Assembly: GCA_021794855.1 (NCBI GenBank)
Contig: JAJYPZ010000006.1
Location: 1-13,613, forward strand
Length of the DNA stretch: 13,613 nucleotides
Origin: Pseudomonadota bacterium
Lineage (GTDB): Bacteria > Pseudomonadota > Gammaproteobacteria > Burkholderiales > Sulfuriferulaceae
Reading direction: 5' to 3'
Below, piece by piece: positions 1-6,134 of this stretch. Below the pieces are notes generated by a model. The model was not told the origin of the DNA. It did no database searches and was given only the letters and a program-made list of their open reading frames with translations. A program made the translations under genes and the position numbers. Positions within the stretch are counted from its first letter, which is position 1. The number at the start of each line of letters is the position of its first letter.

Positions 1-1
1 C

Positions 2-475
2 GTCATCAACGGGGGATTTGAAACCGGAAATCTTGCCGGATGGACGGTCTCCGGTAATCCGGATTACACAGGCGTAGGTACGCAATCCCAAAGCGGTAGT
101 TACGCGGCTTACCTCGGTGCGGTTGGTTCGCTCGATTTTCTTAGCCAGACGCTATCCACTACCGCAGGCAGCCATTATGATTTGAGTTACTGGCTGGCAA
201 GCGATGGCGCTACGCCTAATGAATTTTCGGTGTCCTGGGGCGGAACGATGCTCTCGGATCTCATGAATATCGCCGCGCAGCCTTACACTCGTTATACTTA
301 CAATGTCATGGCGACCGGCTCTTCGACCATACTGACTTTCGGTTCGAGAGACGATCCGGGGTATTTGCATCTGGATACCATCAGTGTGACTCCGGCAATC
401 CCTGAACCCGCTACGCTGGCATTGTTCGGTATCGGCTTGGCCGGTCTCGGTGCGATACGCCGTCGCAAGAAATAA
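2..475 (+). CDS. PEP-CTERM sorting domain protein, 3' part only
   Basis: This is the last 157 codons of an exported protein whose 5' end lies outside the window; the frame is open from base 2. The visible part begins with an N-G-G-F-E-T-G-N-L-A-G-W-like stretch, common at the start of the beta-sandwich domain of PEP-CTERM proteins. It ends with a textbook sorting signal: the P-E-P triplet (codons from 401), a hydrophobic glycine-rich segment (LALFGIGLAGLGAI) and a terminal RRRKK. Such tails are recognised by an exosortase at the inner membrane, which cleaves and releases or anchors the protein, typically in bacteria that make exopolysaccharide or biofilm. No exosortase gene is visible here. 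The body is low in cysteine and rich in S, T, G and Y, as is usual for this group. The specific role is unknown. Family assignment is secure from the tail; the start and any signal peptide cannot be seen. Confidence 0.9.
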   Translation, partial: VINGGFETGNLAGWTVSGNPDYTGVGTQSQSGSYAAYLGAVGSLDFLSQTLSTTAGSHYDLSYWLASDGATPNEFSVSWGGTMLSDLMNIAAQPYTRYTYNVMATGSSTILTFGSRDDPGYLHLDTISVTPAIPEPATLALFGIGLAGLGAIRRRKK

Positions 476-498
476 TCGTACTCGCAGGGGTGGCAGAG

Positions 499-520
499 GG
501 CGGCTTAGGCCGCCTTTTTT
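499..520 (+). terminator. Rho-independent terminator after the PEP-CTERM gene
   Basis: A perfect 6-bp GC stem (GGCGGC at 499-504 with GCCGCC at 509-514) closes a TTAG loop and is followed at once by six T (515-520). It lies 24 bases after the stop codon of the PEP-CTERM gene. It should insulate that gene from acpS, so acpS needs its own promoter. Confidence 0.9.
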
Positions 521-616
521 AATTAAAATTCAATAACTTAATCTTTCATGGTGGCAGGACTGCTTCCAAAGCCACGTATTCAAAGCGGACCTGCGATGGA
601 ACGTTTCCTCTTTCGG

Positions 617-622
617 TATAAT
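617..622 (+). promoter_or_regulatory. Candidate -10 box of an acpS promoter
   Basis: A consensus TATAAT lies about 84 bases before the acpS start and downstream of a strong terminator, where a promoter is expected. No good -35 element is found at 16-18 bases upstream (that position reads roughly CGATGG) and there is no extended -10 TG. The call rests on the -10 box and its position only. The 185 bases between the terminator and acpS hold no other gene that I can support. Confidence 0.4.
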
Positions 623-705
623 CATGGCATGATTGCTCAATTGTAAAAACGACTTTGAAACTCTGCAAAAGTTATGGTGCAGATGCGGGAATATTAAGGG
701 TGGCA

Positions 706-1083
706 ATGATTTACGGCATAGGAACGGATATAGTCAGCGTACCGCGTCTGGCACGAATGCTGGAGCGCCACGGCGAACGTGCGGCACTGAAAATACTGGC
801 GTCGTCGGAGGTGGATGCATACAGGCGACATGCCTCGCCTGCCGGATTTATGGCGAAGCGTTTCGCAGCGAAGGAAGCCCTGGCCAAAGCGGCGGGTACC
901 GGTTTACGCGATCCGGTTTCGCTGGCGAATATTGCTGTTGTTCATGATGAACTGGGACGGCCCGAATTCGAATTTTCGCCGCCGCTACAGGAATGGCTCC
1001 GGGTGCGGGGAGTCAAGACAAGTCATTTGTCGATCAGCGACGAGTCTGATATGGTAGTCGCTTTTGTGATACTGGAGGGATGA
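706..1083 (+). CDS. acpS: Holo-[acyl-carrier-protein] synthase (intact copy)
   Basis: AcpS moves the 4'-phosphopantetheine arm of coenzyme A onto the active serine of acyl carrier protein, which activates it for fatty-acid synthesis in the cytoplasm. The 125-residue product matches the usual AcpS length. The N-terminus carries GIGTDIV with the metal-binding Asp8, and FAAKEALAKA supplies Glu57, matching Asp9 and Glu58 of the E. coli enzyme. I chose the ATG at 706 because AAGGG lies 5 bases upstream and the protein then begins just before GIGTDIV; an in-frame GTG at 700 and a TTG at 655 would add poorly conserved residues. The stop overlaps an ATG in an ATGA junction that originally began nagZ, but that second gene is cut off after about 13 codons here. 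A decayed second copy of the acpS 3' half lies at 4801-5046, so this is the only functional acpS in the window. Confidence 0.95.
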   Translation: MIYGIGTDIVSVPRLARMLERHGERAALKILASSEVDAYRRHASPAGFMAKRFAAKEALAKAAGTGLRDPVSLANIAVVHDELGRPEFEFSPPLQEWLRVRGVKTSHLSISDESDMVVAFVILEG

Positions 1084-1118
1084 GCATGAGTCTGGGGCCG
1101 GTAATGGTCGATGTCTCG
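837..1118 (+). repeat. Left direct repeat: acpS 3' end plus nagZ 5' end
   Basis: This block aligns with 4801-5081. From 1021 to 1118 it matches 4984-5081 at 97 of 98 positions; the one difference is G at 1097 against A at 5060. From 837 to 1020 the two copies are clearly diverged, with one single-base length difference near 1018, yet they encode similar residues. Similarity ends abruptly at 1118, inside the nagZ coding start. Together the copies bracket the fdhD/oxidoreductase cassette. Confidence 0.92.
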
Positions 1119-1196
1119 AAAAAGTCGGGGTCTGACCTGAATGGCACCAATGGCACAATGGCGCTCCCCGGAATTCAAGCTGAAATTTTTGAATAA
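1080..1196 (+). pseudogene. Truncated nagZ 5' fragment forming a 38-codon chimeric frame
   Basis: The ATG at 1080 sits in the ATGA overlap with the acpS stop, exactly as in the intact nagZ at 5043. The first 13 codons ([13 protein letters not shown]) equal the start of NagZ. After base 1118 the sequence is unrelated: the frame continues through about 25 new codons to a TAA at 1194. The catalytic barrel is missing, so it cannot be a hexosaminidase. Because it keeps the native coupling to acpS, a short peptide may still be made. I read it as a by-product of the insertion, not as a selected gene. Confidence 0.8.
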
Positions 1197-1249
1197 ATCA
1201 GCGTTTCCTTAGCGTACATGAGCGGGTAGCAGGCGTGATGGATACGATT
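1119..1249. other. Left junction of the insert, no gene
   Basis: This stretch lies between the broken nagZ start and the end of fdhD. Besides the tail of the chimeric 38-codon frame it holds a small imperfect palindrome around 1125-1137 (GGGGTCTGACC core) and an ATGGCACCAATGGCACAATGGC stretch in which a TGGCAC unit occurs twice. I see no convincing terminator for the - strand genes that end here. Confidence 0.4.
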
Positions 1250-2035
1250 TCAGAAAAGCGCGACGCCACCGGGCGCACGACTGGCTAATGGCAGTCCGGC
1301 ACGATGTGCCATTTCAAGCGCGAGCGCAGTTGGCGCGGAAAGCGTTGCCAACCCACCCAGGCCGGAAATGACGGCTTTCTGTACAAGCTCGAAACTGCAA
1401 CGGCTCGTCATCACGGCAAATCCGGAATTTACATCAATGTGATTGCGCTTGAGTGCGCCGATAAGCTTGTCAAGTGCATTGTGGCGGCCCACATCTTCAC
1501 GCGCCCAATGAATTACGCCATCCCGAGTCGCAAACCCGGCCGCATGGACGGAGTGGTTAGCCGCATTCATGGGTTGGTATGAGTTCAGCGCACCGAATGC
1601 GGTAGTAATTGCTTCCGCGTGCAAGGCTGGCCGTACGCGATGAGGCAATTTGAACGTCACGTCGGTCAGTGCGTGGATGCCGCATAGCCCGCAGCCTGAA
1701 CGCCCTTCCATCGATCGTTCCGGCAGTTTGCGTCGCAGCGGCTTGCCAACGGCGACATTGACGCAAAAGCCTGTTTCGGTCGATAAGATCCGGATCCTGC
1801 GAATATTCAGTACGTTATCTAGATATCCTTCTGCTAGCAGAAAACCGGCTGCCAAGTCTTCGAGATCAACCGGCGTGGCCATCATTACGGTTATCGGCGT
1901 GCCATTGACCAGTATGCCCACCGCAACCTCTTCGGCAACATGCCACATCATTTCGCTGTCGTTCTGCCCCGGTTGCGCAGTAGGCGAGAATTTCGCGCGC
2001 GCTGTCAAGCTGCCGACAGATTGGAGCGTTTGCAT
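1250..2035 (-). CDS. fdhD: Formate dehydrogenase accessory sulfurtransferase FdhD
   Basis: FdhD passes sulfur from a cysteine desulfurase (IscS in E. coli) to the molybdenum bis-MGD cofactor before insertion, a step needed for activity of FdhF-type formate dehydrogenases. The 261-residue product is close to the 277 residues of E. coli FdhD. It carries the family CxxC at Cys115/Cys118 (GRSGCGLCGI), the sulfur-carrying site. It also has REDVGRHNALDKLIG (179-193) and TSRCSFELVQKA (210-221), both typical of the cofactor-binding core. Its ATG lies 3 bases after the TAG of the upstream oxidoreductase gene on the same strand, so the two are almost certainly co-transcribed and translationally coupled. 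The pairing implies FdhD serves that enzyme. The first 25 or so residues are the least family-like, so a slightly later start is possible, but no better one is evident. Confidence 0.95.
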   Translation of the reverse strand: MQTLQSVGSLTARAKFSPTAQPGQNDSEMMWHVAEEVAVGILVNGTPITVMMATPVDLEDLAAGFLLAEGYLDNVLNIRRIRILSTETGFCVNVAVGKPLRRKLPERSMEGRSGCGLCGIHALTDVTFKLPHRVRPALHAEAITTAFGALNSYQPMNAANHSVHAAGFATRDGVIHWAREDVGRHNALDKLIGALKRNHIDVNSGFAVMTSRCSFELVQKAVISGLGGLATLSAPTALALEMAHRAGLPLASRAPGGVALF

Positions 2036-2038
2036 GGC

Positions 2039-4345
2039 CTATTGTACCTGTCCGATATCGGTAGTCACTTCGCGTTCGATACGTACCGGCACTGATTTCG
2101 ACGCCGGTGTCTTTGAAAGCTGGTCGTGGTGATAGATGGGAACCAGTACATTGCATTCGGGATAGTAGGAGCCGACTGTGCCGTACGGAATGTCATAGGG
2201 AGTCAGTGTGAGTCCGCCCAGGCTGCGATACTGCCCGTCATCGAAGTCAGTAATCAGCCGTACAGTCTCTCCCGCCTCCAAACCTGCTGAGTCGATGTCG
2301 GCAGGATTCATTAGCAAGACGGCACGCGTTCCCTCAATCCCGCGAAAGCGATCCGAGTAGCCGTATATGGTTGTATTGAATTGATCATTGGAACGCAGGG
2401 TTATCAGGCGATAGCGCCCCGGCCTGTCCTGAAAACCAAGTGAGGTGAGCTGGCCTGGGATTGTGAATATAGCCTTGCCAGTATCGGTTTTCCAAACGCG
2501 ATCATGCGCGGAGTTCCCGCGATAAAAACCCCCAGGCTCGAACAATCGCTGATTGAAATCGCGGAAATCATCCGGATAAGTTGCCTCGATCAGGTCACGT
2601 ACGAGACTATAGTCGCCGGTCCAGGCGTTCCATTTTATTTTTGGGTTGAACGGCAAGGTCGCTTGAGCGATGCCGGCGACGATGGCCAGCTCGCTTTTTA
2701 ACTCTTTCGAAGCGGGATCCCGATGACCAATCGAACCGCTGATCATCGAAAAACTGTCTTCCGTGGAAATCGACTGGGGACCGGTCGCCTGTTCATCGAT
2801 TTCCGACCGGCTCAGACACGGTAGAATGTAGGCGGTTTTCCCCGGGAACAAATGGCTGCGATTGAGTTTGGTCGAGATCATCACGGTAAGATCCTGACGT
2901 GCCCAAGCGTCTTCCATAAGCTTCTGATCGGGTACCGCCCGCAAGAGGTTGCCGCCGAGCGAAACGAAAGCCTTCACCTTGCCTTCGAACAGGGCTTCGA
3001 CAGCCTCTACTATATTCATGCCATCTTTGGTTGGCGGATCAAATTCGAACAAGGATTTTAGCTTATCCATTGGAATCAAATGGGTTTTTTCGGCAATACC
3101 TACCGTACGTTGTCCCTGGACGTTGGAGTGGCCGCGTACGGGACAACAGCCGGCTCCGGCCTTGCCGATATTGCCGCGCAGCAGTAGCAGATTCACCAGC
3201 ATCGCAATATTTAGCGCGCCATGGGTATGTTGGGTCAGGCCCATGCCGTATACGCCGATCACCCGTTCCGCTTCGATATATACCCGCGCGGCTTCCCGCA
3301 GCGCGGTTTCGGTCAGTCCGCTGCAGGACTCGATATCCGGCCACGATGTTTCGCGGACACTCGAGATAAAGTCATCAAAACCGGTGGTGTGTTGGGCTAT
3401 GAAGTCGACATCCAGGACACGCGCAGTTCCGGTCGCCCTGGCCGCATCGTCGGCTTCGATCACACATTTGCACAAGCCCAGAATAGCGGCCACGTCACCA
3501 CCCGATTTCAGTTGCAGATAATGGTCTGAAATTATCGTTTCCTTGCCGGTCATCATTTCGACGGGACTTTTCGGATTAACAAATGAAACCAATCCTTGCT
3601 CCCGAATTGGATTGAACGTCACGATCTTGGCGCCGCGCTTCTTGGCTTTCTGCAATGGGTCCAGGAAACGGGGGCTGCTGGTGCCCGGGTTTTGTCCAAA
3701 GAAAAATAATGCGTCTGCCTCCTGCAGATCGTCCCAAACGATTGTCCCGACCGGCGAACCGATGACTTTGGTCAGACCCACCGAAGTGGTTTCGTGACAC
3801 ATGTTGGAACTTTGCGGCAGATTGTTGTTGCCGTAGAGGCGTGCGAGGAGCGCGTAGAGATAGGAGGCCTCGAGACCGGCGTGGCCAGAAGCGTAAAAAA
3901 TAGTACTTTCGGGTTCGAGCGCCTTCAATACACTGCCGATATCGGCGAAGGCTGCCTCCCACGAAACAGCGACGTAGCGGTCTTCGGCAGCATCGTACTT
4001 GAGCGGTGCGGTCAGGCGTCCAGTCATTTCCAGGTCATGGTCACGCCATTGGCGCAATTGACTTACGGTATGCTCATCCCAAAATTCCGGAGTGCATCGC
4101 TTGCTCGTGAGTTCCCATAACATGGCCTTCGCACCGTTTTCACAAAATTCGAAAGCAGAATAATTGGCAGGCTTAGGCCAGGCGCACGAGACACACATGA
4201 CGCCTCCAGGCTTGTTCATGCGACGTAGGGTATCGAGTGCTGCAGGGGTTGACCAGGCCTCGCCAAAGATGCTGGCAATCCCTTTAAGCGATCCCCATCC
4301 CCCCGCAGGACCTTCAGAATGGGCCATTTCGTGTTCTTCGTTCAT
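2039..4345 (-). CDS. FdhF/YdeP-family molybdopterin oxidoreductase alpha subunit
   Basis: The 768-residue product matches the FdhF/YdeP group of molybdopterin oxidoreductases (E. coli YdeP is 759 residues). Members resemble the catalytic subunit of formate dehydrogenase, but their true substrate is mostly unproven. The N-terminal GGWGSLKG and the cysteine group Cys51/Cys54 (CVSCAWPKP) and Cys68 (FEFCENGAKA) fit an iron-sulfur site. NMCHETTSVGL puts Cys183-His184 where E. coli FdhF has selenocysteine-His, so this is a cysteine enzyme with no need for Sec. The C-terminal domain has SNDQFNTTIYGYSDRFRG and SYYPECN, typical of the cofactor-binding tail. I chose the ATG at 4345 because GGAG lies 7 bases upstream; a TTG at 4369 would add eight unlikely residues. 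No signal peptide is seen, so it is probably cytoplasmic. No electron-transfer subunit is adjacent. Formate oxidation is one possibility; the neighbouring fdhD supports the cofactor type, not the substrate. Confidence 0.92.
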   Translation of the reverse strand: MNEEHEMAHSEGPAGGWGSLKGIASIFGEAWSTPAALDTLRRMNKPGGVMCVSCAWPKPANYSAFEFCENGAKAMLWELTSKRCTPEFWDEHTVSQLRQWRDHDLEMTGRLTAPLKYDAAEDRYVAVSWEAAFADIGSVLKALEPESTIFYASGHAGLEASYLYALLARLYGNNNLPQSSNMCHETTSVGLTKVIGSPVGTIVWDDLQEADALFFFGQNPGTSSPRFLDPLQKAKKRGAKIVTFNPIREQGLVSFVNPKSPVEMMTGKETIISDHYLQLKSGGDVAAILGLCKCVIEADDAARATGTARVLDVDFIAQHTTGFDDFISSVRETSWPDIESCSGLTETALREAARVYIEAERVIGVYGMGLTQHTHGALNIAMLVNLLLLRGNIGKAGAGCCPVRGHSNVQGQRTVGIAEKTHLIPMDKLKSLFEFDPPTKDGMNIVEAVEALFEGKVKAFVSLGGNLLRAVPDQKLMEDAWARQDLTVMISTKLNRSHLFPGKTAYILPCLSRSEIDEQATGPQSISTEDSFSMISGSIGHRDPASKELKSELAIVAGIAQATLPFNPKIKWNAWTGDYSLVRDLIEATYPDDFRDFNQRLFEPGGFYRGNSAHDRVWKTDTGKAIFTIPGQLTSLGFQDRPGRYRLITLRSNDQFNTTIYGYSDRFRGIEGTRAVLLMNPADIDSAGLEAGETVRLITDFDDGQYRSLGGLTLTPYDIPYGTVGSYYPECNVLVPIYHHDQLSKTPASKSVPVRIEREVTTDIGQVQ

Positions 4346-4463
4346 ACTCAATCTCCAGCAAATGATCAAATAAAATGTTTCGACAAATTTTTGCAGTGAC
4401 TTTGTCTTTCCCGAAGGTACCGTTTATTTCAATCCTGTCAGGTCTAATTTTGGCAGCTTAGGT

Positions 4464-4499
4464 GGATCGCTTTTGATCTGGCATCAATGTTGTCGATCC
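4464..4499. repeat. Nested inverted repeat upstream of the oxidoreductase gene
   Basis: Outer arms GGATCG (4464-4469) and CGATCC (4494-4499) enclose inner arms TTGAT (4473-4477) and ATCAA (4483-4487) around a CTGGC loop. It lies about 120-155 bases before the - strand start codon. It could be an RNA stem-loop in the leader or a paired operator. Both arm sets are short, so chance is not excluded. Confidence 0.4.
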
Positions 4500-4515
4500 G
4501 TTCGCCTGTGTTATA

Positions 4516-4545
4516 TGTATATTTTTCCATTGCTGGTTTCTGTAA
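4516..4545 (-). promoter_or_regulatory. Possible - strand promoter for the oxidoreductase-fdhD pair
   Basis: Read on the - strand, TTACAG (4545-4540) and TATACA (4521-4516) are separated by 18 bases, a reasonable match to a housekeeping promoter. It would give a leader of about 165 bases that includes the nested inverted repeat at 4464-4499. The surrounding DNA is AT-rich, so such matches are easy to find by chance. Confidence 0.3.
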
Positions 4546-4567
4546 CGCAAAACAGATTAGATTGGCT

Positions 4568-4587
4568 TGTCAAACAATGAATTGACA
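4568..4587. promoter_or_regulatory. TGTCAA-N8-TTGACA palindrome, candidate operator
   Basis: A perfect 6-bp inverted repeat with an 8-base spacer gives a 20-bp dyad, a common size for a dimeric helix-turn-helix regulator. It lies just upstream of the candidate - strand promoter (4516-4545), where an activator would bind. No regulator gene is in the cassette, so any cognate protein would be encoded elsewhere. This rests on symmetry and position only. Confidence 0.35.
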
Positions 4588-4716
4588 CAATATAACAAAA
4601 TTTTAAAAGATATGACTTCCATAGATCGGTTCGTTCCCGCACGGAAGCATGGCCTTTCCTGCATCATGTTTTTCATATTATGAACAGATGTTTCCTTAAT
4701 TCCTTTATAATTTTCA

Positions 4717-4733
4717 TTCGGTTTGTAAACGAA
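4717..4733. repeat. Imperfect 17-bp palindrome
   Basis: TTCG at 4717-4720 pairs with CGAA at 4730-4733 and two further inner pairs also match, with one mismatch on each side of the centre. It lies in the AT-rich region between the cassette and the acpS remnant. It may be a protein-binding site, but may equally be chance. Confidence 0.25.
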
Positions 4734-4800
4734 TTCATACGGAATCTGGATCGATAAACGTCGACTGCCATCTAGTGGCAAGCTACTAGGCGCAATCCGC

Positions 4801-5046
4801 CCCTGCATGTTTCCTGGCCAAGCGTTTTTCTGCCTAGGAATCCTTGGCCAAAGCGGCCGGTACCGGTTTACGAGATCTGGTTTCGCTGGCGAATATTGCT
4901 GTTGTTCATGATGAACTGGGGCGGCCAGAATTTGAATTTGCGCCGTTGCTGCGGGAATGGCTGCGCTTAAGAGGGGTGAAGTGAGTCATTTGTCGATCAG
5001 CGACGAGTCTGATATGGTAGTCGCTTTTGTGATACTGGAGGGATGA
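4801..5046 (+). pseudogene. acpS: Broken acpS 3' remnant
   Basis: The frame from 4805 reads ACFLAKRFSA, then a TAG (4835-4837) where the intact copy has Lys56, then ESLAKAAGTGLRDLVSL and onward to a TGA at 4982-4984 caused by a one-base deletion. The 3' end after that point matches intact acpS base for base. The N-terminal half, including the Asp8 region, is absent; similarity fades above about 4801. Differences from the intact copy in the diverged part are mostly conservative at protein level (FMAKRFAAKE against FLAKRFSA*E; PPLQEWLRVRG against PLLREWLRLRG). This suggests it diverged as a working gene before it broke. It overlaps the start of nagZ at the ATGA junction, showing that this was once an acpS-nagZ pair. 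Confidence 0.9.
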
Positions 5047-5081
5047 GCATGAGTCTGGGACCGGTAATGGTCGATGTCTCG
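4801..5081 (+). repeat. Right direct repeat: acpS 3' remnant plus nagZ start
   Basis: This is the partner of 837-1118 at a spacing of 3963-3964 bases. The right-hand 98 bases (4984-5081) are nearly identical to 1021-1118. Identity stops at 5081 only because the left copy is cut there; this copy continues as intact nagZ. Confidence 0.92.
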
Positions 5082-6134
5082 GGGCTGGAATTAACCGACG
5101 CCGACCGCAAACGATTGCTGCATCCTTTGGTCGGAGGCGTGATTCTGTTCGCGCGCAACTATCGGTCGCCCCAGCAATTGAGTGCGCTGACGGCGGAAAT
5201 CCGGGCTTTGCGCTCGCCGCATTTATTGATTGCAGTGGATCATGAGGGGGGGCGAGTACAGCGTTTTCGCGAAGGATTTACCGTGTTGCCGCCGATGCGG
5301 GCCTTAGGCGCGATATGGGAGCGTAATTCGACCCAGGCGCTTCATCTGGCGCAGGATTGCGGTTACGTGCTGGCGGCGGAATTGCGTGCGCACGGGGTGG
5401 ATCTGAGTTTTACCCCTGTGCTCGATCTCGATTACGGCGCTTCCTCGGTGATCGGCGACCGAGCTTTTCATGCGCAGGCGCATGTCGTGGCCGACCTGGC
5501 GCATGCCTTGATGCTGGGCATGAAAACCGCTGGAATGGGCAGCGTGGGCAAACACTTTCCCGGTCACGGTTACGTGCGTGCCGATTCGCATCTTGCAGTA
5601 CCGGTCGATGAGCGCAGCATGAGCGAGATCGAAGCGGATGATCTGGTGCCGTTTGCGCGGCTGGTGGCCGATGACATTCCCGGCATGATGCCGGCGCACG
5701 TCATTTATCCGGCTGTGGATAGTTTGCCTGCCGGATTTTCTGCTTTCTGGCTGCAGGAAGTCCTGCGCCGGCGTCTCGGTTTCGAAGGCGTGATTTTTAG
5801 CGACGATCTTTCCATGGAAGGCGCGGGTGTTGCCGGCGATATGGTCGATCGGGCGCATGCGGCCTTGCAGGCGGGTTGCGATATGGTGCTGGTGTGCAAT
5901 AATCCGCTGGCAGCGGACGAAGTTTTAAATCGTCTGCAGTGGCAAAAGCCGGCGTTGAGCATCGTACGCATGGCTCGTTTACACGGACAGGCCCATGCAC
6001 CGGACATGACTGCACTGCACGGACATCCGCGTTATGTCGAGGCAATGCATCGGGTTGCCGGTCTCGGCCATGACAGCGGTGAATTGTGGGCGCAGGACGT
6101 CAATAATACGTGCGGCAAGAGCGGGATGAATTGA
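5043..6134 (+). CDS. nagZ: Beta-N-acetylhexosaminidase (peptidoglycan recycling)
   Basis: NagZ, a family 3 glycoside hydrolase, removes N-acetylglucosamine from 1,6-anhydro-muropeptides in the cytoplasm during cell-wall recycling, and so affects AmpC beta-lactamase signalling in bacteria that have it. The 363-residue product is slightly longer than E. coli NagZ (341). It opens with GPVMVDVSG and has [12 protein letters not shown] and [16 protein letters not shown]. The catalytic KHFPGHG loop lies at 170-176 and [10 protein letters not shown] carries the nucleophile Asp254. The ATG at 5043 overlaps the old acpS stop (ATGA); a second in-frame ATG at 5049 is equally plausible and gives MSLGPVM. 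The upstream neighbour is now a dead acpS fragment, so nagZ has lost its link to the acpS promoter and must use DNA in or beyond the AT-rich region. Its 3' end overlaps the likely start of the next gene. Confidence 0.96.
   Translation: MSMSLGPVMVDVSGLELTDADRKRLLHPLVGGVILFARNYRSPQQLSALTAEIRALRSPHLLIAVDHEGGRVQRFREGFTVLPPMRALGAIWERNSTQALHLAQDCGYVLAAELRAHGVDLSFTPVLDLDYGASSVIGDRAFHAQAHVVADLAHALMLGMKTAGMGSVGKHFPGHGYVRADSHLAVPVDERSMSEIEADDLVPFARLVADDIPGMMPAHVIYPAVDSLPAGFSAFWLQEVLRRRLGFEGVIFSDDLSMEGAGVAGDMVDRAHAALQAGCDMVLVCNNPLAADEVLNRLQWQKPALSIVRMARLHGQAHAPDMTALHGHPRYVEAMHRVAGLGHDSGELWAQDVNNTCGKSGMN

Larger units (their letters stand above)
4346..4800. other. AT-rich region upstream of the oxidoreductase, no gene
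   Basis: About 450 bases, visibly richer in A and T than the flanking genes, separate the oxidoreductase start from the acpS remnant. No reading frame here looks like a protein I recognise. It contains a possible - strand promoter, three inverted repeats (listed separately) and a + strand TATAAT at 4706-4711 without a clear -35. A TGCCA-TCTAG-TGGCA mini-hairpin sits at 4766-4780, close to where acpS similarity begins. It probably holds the control region of the cassette and the right-hand junction of the insert. Confidence 0.5.

Noticed and set aside
1650..2132. A 160-codon + strand frame across fdhD and the end of the oxidoreductase gene
   Set aside because: It is opposite two strongly supported genes and its product is Ser/Thr/Pro rich with no recognisable motif.
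4582..4616. TTGACA at 4582 as a + strand -35 box
   Set aside because: No acceptable -10 lies 16-18 bases downstream; TATAAC is too near and TATGAC too far. I treat it as half of the palindrome instead.
1119..4800. Insertion sequence or transposon ends around the cassette
   Set aside because: No transposase, no matching terminal inverted repeats and no short target duplication; the flanking duplication is about 280 bases of coding DNA, which points to homologous recombination.
4557..4808. An 83-codon - strand reading frame in the AT-rich region
   Set aside because: It runs antisense into the acpS remnant, has no family resemblance, and no clear ribosome site was found. It is probably chance.
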